From: Thermodesulfobacteriota bacterium
GTDB taxonomy: Bacteria > Desulfobacterota > Thermodesulfobacteria > Thermodesulfobacteriales > Thermodesulfatatoraceae
Direction of reading: 5' to 3'
DNA length: 17,656 nt
Assembly (NCBI GenBank): GCA_013154385.1
Contig: JAADCO010000108.1
Location: 1-17,656, forward strand
In this document: piece by piece, positions 1-7,556 of the stretch
Position numbering within the stretch: position 1 is the stretch's first letter
Layout of the letters: each line of letters begins with the position of its first letter
Made by a program: the position numbers and the translations under genes
The notes under the pieces: generated by a model
Told to the model about the DNA's origin: nothing
Databases searched by the model: none
Seen by the model: the letters and a program-made list of their open reading frames with translations, nothing else

Positions 1-871
1 CGTCCACCAGGCGGACGTGCATGGCGTTGGGGGTGTGGAACCGGACCTTCAGACCGCGCTTCAAGATCTCCTCCAGGATGATGCCCAGGTGTCCTTCGAA
101 GTTTACCAAAAGGGCGTCGTCATAGAAGGCAAAGTCTCGCACGCCAAACCTCTCGTGCCAATAGGCGATCTCCTCCGCCACCTCGAGGGGCGGCCTCTGG
201 TGAAAGACCGGGTTCAGGAGGCGCGCGGCGCAGTATCGGCAGGAAAAGGGGCAGCCGAAGCTCGTGGAGACCACCACGTAGGGGATTTCTCGCAGGAGGT
301 CGAAGGCCGGATAGGGATGGGGCGGGTCTTCCCCCGAAGGTGCGGCCAGGCGGGCCACCTCCTTCATGGTTTCCTCTATCCCGCCGGTGATGACCCGGGC
401 GTCGCGGAGGACCTCCCGCGCGTGGTCCGGAGAAAGGTTTACGTAGATGCCCCCGACGAGCACGGGCACCTCGGGGAAGACCTCCCTGATGAGGCGCAGG
501 GCCTCCACCACTCCCGGATACCAGTAGGTCATGAGCGAGGTGAGGACGAAGACCTGGGGTCTTCCCAGGCGCCGCAGCTCTCGCCGGAAGAGGTCTTCCG
601 GCATCCCGTAGCGCGCGTAGCGGCGCGGCACGTCGGCCAGGGGAAGGGGCTTGGGAACGGGTTTCCGGAAGTAGTGTCCGGTCCCGTAGGCGCGGCGTTT
701 GGGGCGCCGGGGAAGATCGGGATGGAAGGGATCGAGGGCGTCGAGGAGGGCTATGCGGTAGCCCTTCTGTCGTAGCCCGGCTCCGAGGCGAAGCAGTCCC
801 AAGGGTTTGGCCCACAGGTCGTAGGCGGCGAAGTCGTAGATCCACGGATTGACCAGGACGACGTCAGGCAT
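1..871 (-). CDS. B12-binding-type radical SAM protein (3' end outside window)
   Basis: The minus-strand frame is open from the ATG at 871 to the window edge, giving 290 residues of an incomplete protein. Residues 1-170 look like the Rossmann-type cobalamin-binding domain that precedes many radical SAM enzymes (start MPDVVLVNPW, then LVGGIYVNL near 138-146). I see no clear DxHxxG cobalamin ligand motif. The radical SAM cluster motif CxxxCxxC is at C207, C211 and C214 (CPFSCRYC), preceded by VVSTSFG. It should bind a [4Fe-4S] cluster and cleave S-adenosylmethionine; the substrate cannot be told. The start overlaps the stop of the upstream CNNM gene by 8 bases (ATGCCTGA), so the two are probably translationally coupled. 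Family is confident; function unknown. The C-terminal half of the SAM barrel is missing only because the window ends. Confidence 0.88.
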   Translation of the reverse strand, partial: MPDVVLVNPWIYDFAAYDLWAKPLGLLRLGAGLRQKGYRIALLDALDPFHPDLPRRPKRRAYGTGHYFRKPVPKPLPLADVPRRYARYGMPEDLFRRELRRLGRPQVFVLTSLMTYWYPGVVEALRLIREVFPEVPVLVGGIYVNLSPDHAREVLRDARVITGGIEETMKEVARLAAPSGEDPPHPYPAFDLLREIPYVVVSTSFGCPFSCRYCAARLLNPVFHQRPPLEVAEEIAYWHERFGVRDFAFYDDALLVNFEGHLGIILEEILKRGLKVRFHTPNAMHVRLVD

Positions 872-2126
872 CGGGGCGCGATGGTTCCGCTTCCTCCTTC
901 TCCTCCTCTTTCTTGATCCATATCTCGATCTCGTCAATGCCCGTCTTGGTGGCCCGCCGGATCCGGAACCTGACCCTCCCGTATTCGAAGGTCTCCCCCA
1001 CCTTGGGGATGCGCCCGGCGAGCTTGAGGATGAAGCCGCCGATGGTCTCGTAGTCCCCGGGCGGGATGCCGAGGCCCAGCTCTTCGTTGGCCTTCTCTAT
1101 CTCGAGCCAGGCCTTCACCAGGAAGTGGTTTTCCGCAAGCTTCACGTAGGGCACCAGCTTCTGGTCGAATTCGTCCCAGAACTCCCCGAGCACCTCTTCC
1201 ACCAGGTCCTCGACGGTCACGATGCCCACGGCCTGCCCGTACTCGTTGACCACCACGCTCAGGGTTTGCCCGGTCTTTTGCATCTCCGCCAGGAGTTCGG
1301 CGGCGGGTTTGAACTCGGGCACGAAGCTCACCTCGCGCATGAAGAGCTTTACGGGCCGCGAGGTGTCCTCCACGTCGAGGAGATCCATGGCCAGGAGGAT
1401 GCCCACCACGTGGAAGCGTTCCTCGCGATAGACAAGGAGCCGGGAGAACCCGCTCTGCACGAAGAGCTTGAGGGCCTCCTCCACGGTGGCGAACTCCTCC
1501 ACGGCCTTGACCCAGATGAGGGGGATCATCACCTGCGCGGCGGTCTTCTTGGAGAAGTCCATGAGCCTGGCGATGAGGCGCCTTACGCTCGGATCGAGCA
1601 CCTCTTCGGAACACACGAGGAGGCGGATCTCCTCCCTCGTCACCGCGGGCAGGCGGCGACCGTCGTCTTCGGTGCGGGTGAAGAAGGAGATGAGGCGCGC
1701 CACGACGAAGATGGCCGGATAGGCCAGGCGGCTGAAGAGGTAGATGAAGGGCGCCACCTTCGGGGCCAGGCGCGTGGCTTCCTGCTGCGCGAGACTCTTC
1801 GGGATCATCTGCCCGAAGAGGAGCATGCTCGGAGGCAGGAGGCAGACGGCGAGTATGCCCCCGAACTCCGGGAAGACCTCGAGCAGGAAGGCGGTGGTGA
1901 GGACGCTGTTGCCGATGACGGAGAGGTTGAGCCCGAGGAGCGTGGTGGTGAGGAGCCATTCGGGATCAGCCAGGAGCTTGAGCGCCAGTCTGGCGCCGAA
2001 GCTCTTGCGCGCGAGGCGTTTCAAGCGGCTTTCGTCCGCGGCGACAAGGGCGATCTCCGCGCCGGCGAAGAAGGCCTCGAAGAAGAGGAGGACGAGGAAG
2101 GTGAGGATTCCCAGGAGGTAGTTCAT
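864..2126 (-). CDS. CNNM/CorC-HlyC family membrane protein with CBS pair (second of tandem pair)
   Basis: 420 residues in the usual order of the family: an N-terminal CNNM (DUF21) membrane domain with about four hydrophobic segments over residues 1-150 (MNYLLGILTFLVLLFFEAFF at the start, FGQMIPKSLA near 104-113), a CBS pair over about 195-325 with the signature NEYGQAVGIVTVEDL followed by EEVLGEFWDEFD, and a CorC_HlyC transporter-associated domain over about 335-410. The tail is acidic and lysine-rich. Members are linked to magnesium or other divalent cation homeostasis in the inner membrane. The name haemolysin is historical, and nothing here suggests a toxin. The ATG at 2126 overlaps the stop of the upstream paralogue as ATGA, and its own stop overlaps the radical SAM start, so the three genes look like one transcript. 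Transport direction and ion cannot be read from sequence. Confidence 0.9.
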   Translation of the reverse strand: MNYLLGILTFLVLLFFEAFFAGAEIALVAADESRLKRLARKSFGARLALKLLADPEWLLTTTLLGLNLSVIGNSVLTTAFLLEVFPEFGGILAVCLLPPSMLLFGQMIPKSLAQQEATRLAPKVAPFIYLFSRLAYPAIFVVARLISFFTRTEDDGRRLPAVTREEIRLLVCSEEVLDPSVRRLIARLMDFSKKTAAQVMIPLIWVKAVEEFATVEEALKLFVQSGFSRLLVYREERFHVVGILLAMDLLDVEDTSRPVKLFMREVSFVPEFKPAAELLAEMQKTGQTLSVVVNEYGQAVGIVTVEDLVEEVLGEFWDEFDQKLVPYVKLAENHFLVKAWLEIEKANEELGLGIPPGDYETIGGFILKLAGRIPKVGETFEYGRVRFRIRRATKTGIDEIEIWIKKEEEKEEAEPSRPDA

Positions 2127-3385
2127 GAGATCTTTTCCACCCTGATGAGTTGCAGGCGCGTGCCCTTGACCTTCTCGGCCACGAAACGGAACCCGTAGGC
2201 CTCCTTGCTCATGCCGGGCTGGGGGAGTTCGCCGAAGAGGGAGAGGACGAGGCCGCCCATGGTTTCGAACTCATCCGAAGGGAGCTCTGCTCCGGTGAGC
2301 CGGTTGAACTCCTCCACCCTCAGCCGCGCGGAGACCAGATAGACCCCGGGGGCGATCTCGCGGAAGGGGGATTCGCGGCGGTCGAATTCGTCGTAGATCT
2401 CCCCGAAGAGCTCCTCGAGCACGTCCTCCAGCGTGACCAGCCCCACGATGGTCCCGTATTCGTCCACCACCAGGGCGAACTTCTGGCGCTTTTTCTGGAA
2501 CTCCTCAAGGAGCGTGCGCGCGCGCATCATCTCCGGGACGAAAAACGGGGCCCGCACGAGATCCGCCAGGCGGCGGGCCTTCTTCTCCAGCCTCCAGCGC
2601 AGGAGGTCCTTGACGTGGAGGATCCCCAGGATGTGGTCCAGGTTCTCCCGATAGACGGGGATGCGCGAAAACCCCCTTTTCTTGATCTTCTTCACCAGCT
2701 CCGGCGTGATGGGCGCGTCTTCCAGGGCGAAGATCTCCCGGCGCGGGGTCATGATGGCGGAGACCGGTATCTCCTGGATCTCCAGGAGGCCGTAGATGAA
2801 GCGCCTTTCCTGTTCCCCGAGGATGCCGGCCTGGTAGCTCTCTTCGACCAGGCTCAGGAGGTCTTCCTCGGAGAGCTTCATCTGCTCCGGGGGCTGGACC
2901 CCCATGAGGCGCAGGAAGAAGTTGGTGAAAAGGAGCATGACGCTACGTATCGGCCCGAAGACCACGATGAAGACGCGAAGCGGCGGGGCGAGGAGGCAGG
3001 CCATCTGTTCCCGTCTCCGGAAGCCGATCACCTTGGGGATGAGGTCTCCGCCGAGGAAGAGGATCACGGTCATCACCGGATAGGCCAGCCATTCGCCCTC
3101 CGGGCCGAAGAGGCGCAGGAAGACCAGGGTGGCCACGGAGGAGGAGATGATGTCGGAGAACTCGTTTCCGATGAGGATGGTGGCGAGCACCTTGCGCGGG
3201 CTCTTGAGGAGGGCCACGGCCAGGCGGCAGGAGCGCCGCGGGTGTTCCCTCAGCCTCAACTGGTCCAGGCGGGAGAGAGAAAAGAGGGCCGTTTCCGAAC
3301 TGGTGAAGAAAGCGGAAAAAAGGACCAAAAGGGCTACCAAACCCACGTAGAGATAGATTTCTGTCTCTGGACTGAGAGGCAACAT
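2123..3385 (-). CDS. CNNM/CorC-HlyC family membrane protein with CBS pair (first of tandem pair)
   Basis: 420 residues from the ATG at 3385. The CNNM membrane domain starts with a long hydrophobic helix (IYLYVGLVALLVLFSAFFTS) and contains GGDLIPK. The CBS pair carries AIMTPRREIFAL and DEYGTIVGLVTLEDVLEEL, followed by FGEIYDEFD, and a CorC_HlyC domain closes the protein. It is a full paralogue of the next gene but clearly diverged, so this is an old duplication. I chose ATG 3385 because it gives the normal family N-terminus. The frame stays open to a TTG at 3433, but that would run into the divergent gene and has no ribosome binding site; a GTG at 3406 is also possible. No strong Shine-Dalgarno precedes 3385. 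The start codon lies inside a 12-base palindrome. Likely role: divalent cation homeostasis in the inner membrane. Confidence 0.87.
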   Translation of the reverse strand: MLPLSPETEIYLYVGLVALLVLFSAFFTSSETALFSLSRLDQLRLREHPRRSCRLAVALLKSPRKVLATILIGNEFSDIISSSVATLVFLRLFGPEGEWLAYPVMTVILFLGGDLIPKVIGFRRREQMACLLAPPLRVFIVVFGPIRSVMLLFTNFFLRLMGVQPPEQMKLSEEDLLSLVEESYQAGILGEQERRFIYGLLEIQEIPVSAIMTPRREIFALEDAPITPELVKKIKKRGFSRIPVYRENLDHILGILHVKDLLRWRLEKKARRLADLVRAPFFVPEMMRARTLLEEFQKKRQKFALVVDEYGTIVGLVTLEDVLEELFGEIYDEFDRRESPFREIAPGVYLVSARLRVEEFNRLTGAELPSDEFETMGGLVLSLFGELPQPGMSKEAYGFRFVAEKVKGTRLQLIRVEKIS

Positions 3386-3396
3386 GTTGCTATAGT
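3368..3396 (+). promoter_or_regulatory. Candidate sigma-70-type promoter for the AI-2E family gene
   Basis: TGGACT at 3368-3373 (4 of 6 to TTGACA), a 17-base spacer, then TATAGT at 3391-3396 (5 of 6) with TG at the extended -10 position (3388-3389). The predicted start of transcription is about 3403, leaving a leader of only about 9 bases before ATG 3412 with no Shine-Dalgarno. The promoter lies over the start of the divergent CNNM gene. Predicted by eye only. Confidence 0.45.
3379..3390. repeat. 12-base perfect palindrome between divergent genes
   Basis: GCAACATGTTGC is a perfect inverted repeat. It fills the 3' part of the spacer of the candidate promoter at 3368-3396 and contains the minus-strand start codon at 3385. 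That is an operator-like position, where a bound dimer would block transcription to the right and could affect the left gene too. No regulator is identified, and a single 12-base palindrome can arise by chance. Confidence 0.35.
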
Positions 3397-3411
3397 CTTT
3401 CAACACTCTCC

Positions 3412-4509
3412 ATGAGCCGCAACATTCTTTCAACCATCATCGGCTTTCTGCTGGCCGGCATTGTCATCTTCCTAACGGTAAGACTCTATCTTCCTTTCTT
3501 TCAACCCATTGCCTGGGCCGCGGTGCTCGCCCTCTTCCTCCATCCGGTGAACCGGATGCTGCGGAAGCTCCTCAAGGGGCGCCGGGGGCTTGCCGCCATC
3601 CTCCTTTGCCTGGCCTTCATCGCCTTCGTCTTCGTGCCCCTGGTCTTTGCCGTCACCAGCCTCACTTCGCAGGCCATAGACCTTCTCACGGAGATCAAGA
3701 CCCGTCTCGAAGCCGGGACCCTTATCGTCTCCCTCACGCCCAATCCCGAGAAGTATCCGCGGCTCTATTCTCTGGGGCGTTTCTTCTTCGAGCGTCTGGA
3801 GATCTACCAGAAAGACATCCAGACCGCACTACTTTCCGCGGCTTCGGCCGCCGGGCAGTTCCTGCTCTCCCGGGGGACGACCATCTTCCGCAACACCGTA
3901 AACCTCATCCTCCAGGTCATCTTCATGGTCTTCACCCTCTTCTATCTCTTCCGCGACGGTGAACTCTTCGTGGCGGGGATCAAGCGCCTGTTGCCGGTCT
4001 CCGAGGAAGAGGCCAACCGCATCGTGGAGAAGGTCCAGCAGGTGATCGAGGCCACGCTCTACGGCTCCATCCTGACGGCCCTGGCCCAGGGGGGGCTCGC
4101 CCTCCTCATCTATCTCATCCTCGGGGTCAACTCACCCCTGCTCCTGGGCCTGCTCACGGCCCTGGCCTCGTTCATCCCCCTGGTGGGCACGGCCATCGTC
4201 TGGTTGCCCATCGTGATCGGGCTCGCGGTCTCCGGCTCCTACATCAAGGCCGCCATCCTTTTGGCCTACGGGTCTCTCATCATCGGCCAGATAGACTCCC
4301 TCATCCGCCCGTACTTCATCGGCGGGCGCACGGAGATTCACAATCTCTTCATCTTCTTCAGCATTCTCGGAGGGCTCAAGTTCTTCGGTTTCCTCGGGGT
4401 CTTTCTCGGCCCCATTCTCGTGGCCCTCACCCTCTCCATCCTGGAGATCTATCGTCAGAAACTGATCGAGGAAAACAATGCCCGAATTGCCGGAAGTGGA
4501 GACTATTAG
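3412..4509 (+). CDS. AI-2E/PerM (UPF0118) family membrane protein
   Basis: 365 residues, the usual size for the AI-2E transporter/PerM family. Hydrophobic segments lie at about 5-25 and 28-45 (FLLAGIVIFLTVRLYLPFF, IAWAAVLALFLHPVNRM), 62-85, 155-180, 215-240, 250-275 and 300-350. The soluble stretch between about 90 and 150 is the typical periplasmic region. The conserved pattern ILGVNSPLLLGLLTALASFIPLVGTAIVWLP-type is present near 235-270, as is a late GGLKFFGFLGVFLGPI segment. Family members include TqsA and the sodium/proton antiporter-like PerM, so the substrate is uncertain. It diverges from the CNNM operon with only 26 bases between start codons, and its 3' end overlaps mutM by 32 bases, implying co-transcription with it. 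Confidence 0.9.
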   Translation: MSRNILSTIIGFLLAGIVIFLTVRLYLPFFQPIAWAAVLALFLHPVNRMLRKLLKGRRGLAAILLCLAFIAFVFVPLVFAVTSLTSQAIDLLTEIKTRLEAGTLIVSLTPNPEKYPRLYSLGRFFFERLEIYQKDIQTALLSAASAAGQFLLSRGTTIFRNTVNLILQVIFMVFTLFYLFRDGELFVAGIKRLLPVSEEEANRIVEKVQQVIEATLYGSILTALAQGGLALLIYLILGVNSPLLLGLLTALASFIPLVGTAIVWLPIVIGLAVSGSYIKAAILLAYGSLIIGQIDSLIRPYFIGGRTEIHNLFIFFSILGGLKFFGFLGVFLGPILVALTLSILEIYRQKLIEENNARIAGSGDY

Positions 4510-5287
4510 GCGGACCCTTGCCCGCTGTCTGCCGGGAAAGAAGATCGAAGACGTGGAGGTGAGGCTGCCCAAGCTCGTCCGCCCGGACGTGGCCACCTTC
4601 GTCGAAAGCGCAAGGGGCCGGGTCTTCGGCGAGCCGCAGCGGAAGGGGAAGGTCCTCATCCTGCCGCTCGGGGAAAGCTCCCTTCTCGTGCACTTTCGCC
4701 TCACCGGACAGCTCGTCTTCCTCTCCCCGGAGTCTGCAGAACCCGCCTACACCCATCTCGTGTTCGCCTTGAACGGCGCGCGTCTGGCCTACGCCGACCT
4801 GCGTCAGTTCGGCTGGCTCGAGATCGTGAGGAACGAAGATCTCGCAGAGCATCCGTCCCTCGTCTCCCTGGGGCCGGAACCCTTTGACCTTGAGGCCGAG
4901 GAGTTCTACGTCATGCTCACCAGCCGTCGCCGGCGACTCAAGGCCCTTCTCCTCGACCAGCAGTTCCTGGCGGGGCTCGGCAACATCTACGTTGACGAGA
5001 GCCTCTTCCGGGCCCGGCTCCATCCCGAACGCGAGGCCGCCACGCTTTCCTTCGAGGAGGCCCGCCGCCTCCTTCGCGTTGTCCAGGACGTGCTCCGGGA
5101 GGCCATCGCCACCGGGGGGTCGTCCGTGCGCAACTACGTGGACGGCGAGGGGCGGGAGGGGCGGTTCCAGGAGCGGCACCTGGTCTATCAGCATCGGGAA
5201 AGACCCTGTCCCCGCTGCAAAACCCCCATTGCTTACAAGCAGGTGGCCGGCCGGGGGACCTATTTCTGCCCCCGTTGCCAGAGGTGA
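4478..5287 (+). CDS. mutM: Formamidopyrimidine-DNA glycosylase (Fpg/MutM)
   Basis: 269 residues, full length for Fpg. The N-terminus PELPEVE supplies the catalytic Pro2 and Glu3 of this glycosylase/AP lyase, which excises 8-oxoguanine and ring-opened purines. K58 in RKGKVLIL matches the conserved DNA-contacting lysine. The helix-two-turn-helix stretch QQFLAGLGNIYVDESLF includes the conserved Asn, and the C-terminal zinc finger has C244, C247, C264 and C267 with R259 in the GRGTYF hairpin. The PELPEVE start and the intact zinc finger favour MutM over Nei. ATG 4478 is fixed by the need for Pro2. It lies 32 bases inside the preceding membrane-protein gene, preceded by GAGGAAAACA. Cytoplasmic base-excision repair; the coupling to a transporter gene has no obvious functional meaning. 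Confidence 0.96.
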   Translation: MPELPEVETIRRTLARCLPGKKIEDVEVRLPKLVRPDVATFVESARGRVFGEPQRKGKVLILPLGESSLLVHFRLTGQLVFLSPESAEPAYTHLVFALNGARLAYADLRQFGWLEIVRNEDLAEHPSLVSLGPEPFDLEAEEFYVMLTSRRRRLKALLLDQQFLAGLGNIYVDESLFRARLHPEREAATLSFEEARRLLRVVQDVLREAIATGGSSVRNYVDGEGREGRFQERHLVYQHRERPCPRCKTPIAYKQVAGRGTYFCPRCQR

Positions 5288-5303
5288 CCGGTTTTTCCGT
5301 TTC

Positions 5304-5340
5304 CCCCGAATAATCCCGGGGAGGCCTTAATATTTTGCTT
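5304..5340 (+). terminator. Weak candidate terminator after mutM
   Basis: CCCCG (5304-5308) can pair with CGGGG (5317-5321) over an 8-base loop. A T-rich stretch (TTAATATTTTGCTTTTT) begins about 5 bases later. The stem is short and the T-run is interrupted and offset, so this is tentative; part of the same stretch may instead be promoter for the next gene. Confidence 0.25.
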
Positions 5341-5355
5341 TTTAAGTGCTAACTT
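5327..5355 (+). promoter_or_regulatory. Candidate promoter of the (p)ppGpp synthetase/hydrolase gene
   Basis: TTAATA (5327-5332, 4 of 6 to TTGACA), a 17-base spacer, then TAACTT (5350-5355), in an AT-rich island before the gene. Predicted transcription start is near 5362, leaving room for the GGGAGG ribosome binding site and GTG 5385. The same TAACTT -10 with a 17-base spacer recurs at 9502 and 16118. Confidence 0.4.
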
Positions 5356-5358
5356 AAA
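5341..5358. repeat. Dyad TTTAAGT-N4-ACTTAAA over the rsh -10 region
   Basis: Perfect 7-base arms TTTAAGT (5341-5347) and ACTTAAA (5352-5358) separated by GCTA. The dyad covers the candidate -10 hexamer, an operator-like location. A very similar core, TAAGT-TA-ACTTA, covers the -10 of the promoter at 16095. It could equally be AT-rich promoter sequence that happens to be symmetric. Confidence 0.4.
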
Positions 5359-5384
5359 GCTTAACAGGGCCGGGAGGCGCAAAG

Positions 5385-7556
5385 GTGACCAAACCCTATG
5401 TCATTCGCTTGAGCGATATCCTTGATCGCATTCAGTCCTATCTCCCGGGAGCGGACACCACGCTCGTTGAAAAGGCTTACGTCTTTGCGGCCAAGGCCCA
5501 CGCCGGACAGGTGCGGCGCTCCGGCGAACCCTATCTCTCCCATCCCCTGGCGGTGGCCTACACCCTGGCGGAGATGAAGCTCGACCTTCCCACCATCGCC
5601 GCCGGGCTCCTCCACGACACGGTGGAAGACGCCGACGTCACCATCGAGGACATAAGGCGCCTTTTCGGCGACAGCGTGGCCGAGATCGTGGACGGCGTCA
5701 CCAAGATCAGCAATCTCCCGGTGCGCTCGAAGCTCCACAAGCAGGCGGAGAACTTCCGCAAGATGCTCCTTGCCATGGCCAACGACCTGCGGGTGGTCCT
5801 GGTGAAGCTGGCCGACCGCCTGCACAACATGCGCACGCTCGAGTTCCAGCCCGAGCACAAGCGCCGCAGGATCGCCAGGGAAACGCTTGAGATCTACGCC
5901 CCGCTGGCCAGCCGTCTGGGTATAGACTGGCTCAAGCAGGAGCTTGAGGACCTTTCCTTCATGTATCTCCATCCCGAGGAGTATCGGGCCCTGAGGGACG
6001 AAGTCGAGCGGGTGGTGGCTGCCAGGCAGGACTTCATCGAGGAGGTGAAGCGCATCATCGCCCAGAAGCTCAAGGAAGAGGGCATCGAGGGCCGGGTCCT
6101 CGGCAGACGCAAGCATCTCTACAGCATCTATCGCAAGCTCCAGCGCAACAACCTCACCATTGACCAGCTCTATCTCGTCTACGACATCATCGGGTTCCGG
6201 GTCATCGTGCAAAAGGTCAAGGAGTGCTACGAGGTCCTCGGTCTGATCCACTCCCTGTGGAAGCCCATTCCGGGGCGTTTCAAGGACTACATCAACCTGC
6301 CCAAACCCAACATGTACCAGTCCCTCCACACCACGGTCATCGGTCCCGGCGGGCGCCAGATGGAGATCCAGATCCGCACCGAGGAGATGGACCGCATCGC
6401 CAACGAGGGAATCGCCGCCCACTGGCTCTACAAGGAGGCCAAGATCATCGAGGCCGGTTCCGCCAAGGCCGGTCAGCTCGAATGGCTCTCGCGCCTGGTG
6501 GAGCTCCAGAAGGAGCTCCAGAACCCGCGGGACTTCATCGAGTCCCTGCGCATGGACCTCTTCCCGGACGAGGTCTACGTCTTCACCCCGCAGGGGGACA
6601 TCAAGGTCCTTCCCCGCGGGGCCACGCCGGTTGACTTTGCCTACGCCATCCACACCGAGGTCGGGCACCATTGCGCCCGCGCCAAGGTCAACGGTCGGCT
6701 GGTGCCGCTGGACTACGAGCTCCAGACCGGAGACATCGTCGAGATAGTCACCGCGAGCAACCAGAAGCCCAGCCGGGATTGGCTCAAGTTCGTGAAGACC
6801 AGCCGCGCCCGGAGCCGCATCCGGCAGTGGCTCAAGCAGGAGGAGAAACAGCGCATCCTTTCCGCCGGCCGGGAGATCCTCGACCGGGAGTTTCGCAAGG
6901 TCAAGCTCACCCTCTCGCAGTTCCTCGACGATCCGCGGGCCGAAGAGGTGGTCAAGGCCTTTTCCTTCAAGACCATGGAGGACCTCATCATCGCCGTGGG
7001 CTACGGCCGCCTGACCGCCCAGCAGGTGGTGCGCAAGTTCACCCTCCTTCGGGAGGGAGAGGAAGAGCCCTCCGAGGAAGCGATGGTGGTCAAGAAGCCC
7101 CGGCCGGACCGCGGGGAGGACACGCTTTCCGTCGAAGGGTCAGAAGACGTCCTCTTCCATCTCAGCCGCTGCTGCAAGCCCCTGCCCGGGGACGAGGTGG
7201 TGGGCTACATCACCCGCGGCCGGGGGATCACCGTCCACCGGGCGGATTGCCCCAACGTGAAGACGCTCGACCCGGAAAGGTTGATCGAGGTGCAGTGGGA
7301 GGCGAGCAACGGGGCCATCTATCCGGCGCGCCTCTGGGTCATCACCGCGGATCGGAAGGGGATGCTGGCCACCATTTCCGGGGCCATCAGCGCCTGTGAG
7401 GCCAACATCCTCGAGGCCGAAGTCAAGACCACGCCCGACAAGCGGGCCCTTTTCAACTTCCTGGTCGAGGTCTCGGATCGCGGCCACCTCGACCACATCA
7501 TGCAGAGCGTGCGCCAGATAGAGGGCGTTATCCGTGTGGAAAGGCGTTTTGCCTAG
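5385..7556 (+). CDS. rsh: Bifunctional (p)ppGpp synthetase/hydrolase (RelA/SpoT family)
   Basis: 723 residues in the full long-RSH order. The N-terminal HD hydrolase carries H53 and HDTVED at 77-82, with KLADRLHNMRTL later, so the hydrolase looks active. The synthetase domain (about 235-370) has GRRKHLYSIYRKL, the RFKD motif at 298-301 (the RxKD form of bifunctional enzymes, not the ExDD form of RelA), YQSLHTTV and EIQIRTEEMD. A TGS domain spans about 395-455, the Cys-containing region CCKPLPGDEVVGY...DCPN lies near 595-625, and a C-terminal ACT domain starts near 645. It makes and degrades the alarmone (p)ppGpp at the ribosome during starvation. The start is GTG 5385, preceded by GGGAGG. It stands apart from mutM by 97 bases with its own candidate promoter, and its stop shares CTAG with the stop of convergent rpmB. 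The name rsh is used because the protein is bifunctional; spoT or relA are alternative labels. Confidence 0.96.
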   Translation: MTKPYVIRLSDILDRIQSYLPGADTTLVEKAYVFAAKAHAGQVRRSGEPYLSHPLAVAYTLAEMKLDLPTIAAGLLHDTVEDADVTIEDIRRLFGDSVAEIVDGVTKISNLPVRSKLHKQAENFRKMLLAMANDLRVVLVKLADRLHNMRTLEFQPEHKRRRIARETLEIYAPLASRLGIDWLKQELEDLSFMYLHPEEYRALRDEVERVVAARQDFIEEVKRIIAQKLKEEGIEGRVLGRRKHLYSIYRKLQRNNLTIDQLYLVYDIIGFRVIVQKVKECYEVLGLIHSLWKPIPGRFKDYINLPKPNMYQSLHTTVIGPGGRQMEIQIRTEEMDRIANEGIAAHWLYKEAKIIEAGSAKAGQLEWLSRLVELQKELQNPRDFIESLRMDLFPDEVYVFTPQGDIKVLPRGATPVDFAYAIHTEVGHHCARAKVNGRLVPLDYELQTGDIVEIVTASNQKPSRDWLKFVKTSRARSRIRQWLKQEEKQRILSAGREILDREFRKVKLTLSQFLDDPRAEEVVKAFSFKTMEDLIIAVGYGRLTAQQVVRKFTLLREGEEEPSEEAMVVKKPRPDRGEDTLSVEGSEDVLFHLSRCCKPLPGDEVVGYITRGRGITVHRADCPNVKTLDPERLIEVQWEASNGAIYPARLWVITADRKGMLATISGAISACEANILEAEVKTTPDKRALFNFLVEVSDRGHLDHIMQSVRQIEGVIRVERRFA

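Noticed and set aside
849..2198. Long open frame on the plus strand opposite the CNNM gene
   Set aside because: Its product is a Glu/His/Gly-rich low-complexity sequence, the typical antisense reading of a GC-rich gene. The minus strand has clear domains, motifs and overlaps.
3386..3433. Upstream TTG start for the first CNNM gene
   Set aside because: It adds 16 unrelated residues, overlaps the divergent gene and has no ribosome binding site. ATG 3385 gives the family N-terminus.
5361..6671. Long minus-strand open frame opposite the (p)ppGpp gene
   Set aside because: No recognisable domains; the plus-strand RSH protein is complete with all motifs.
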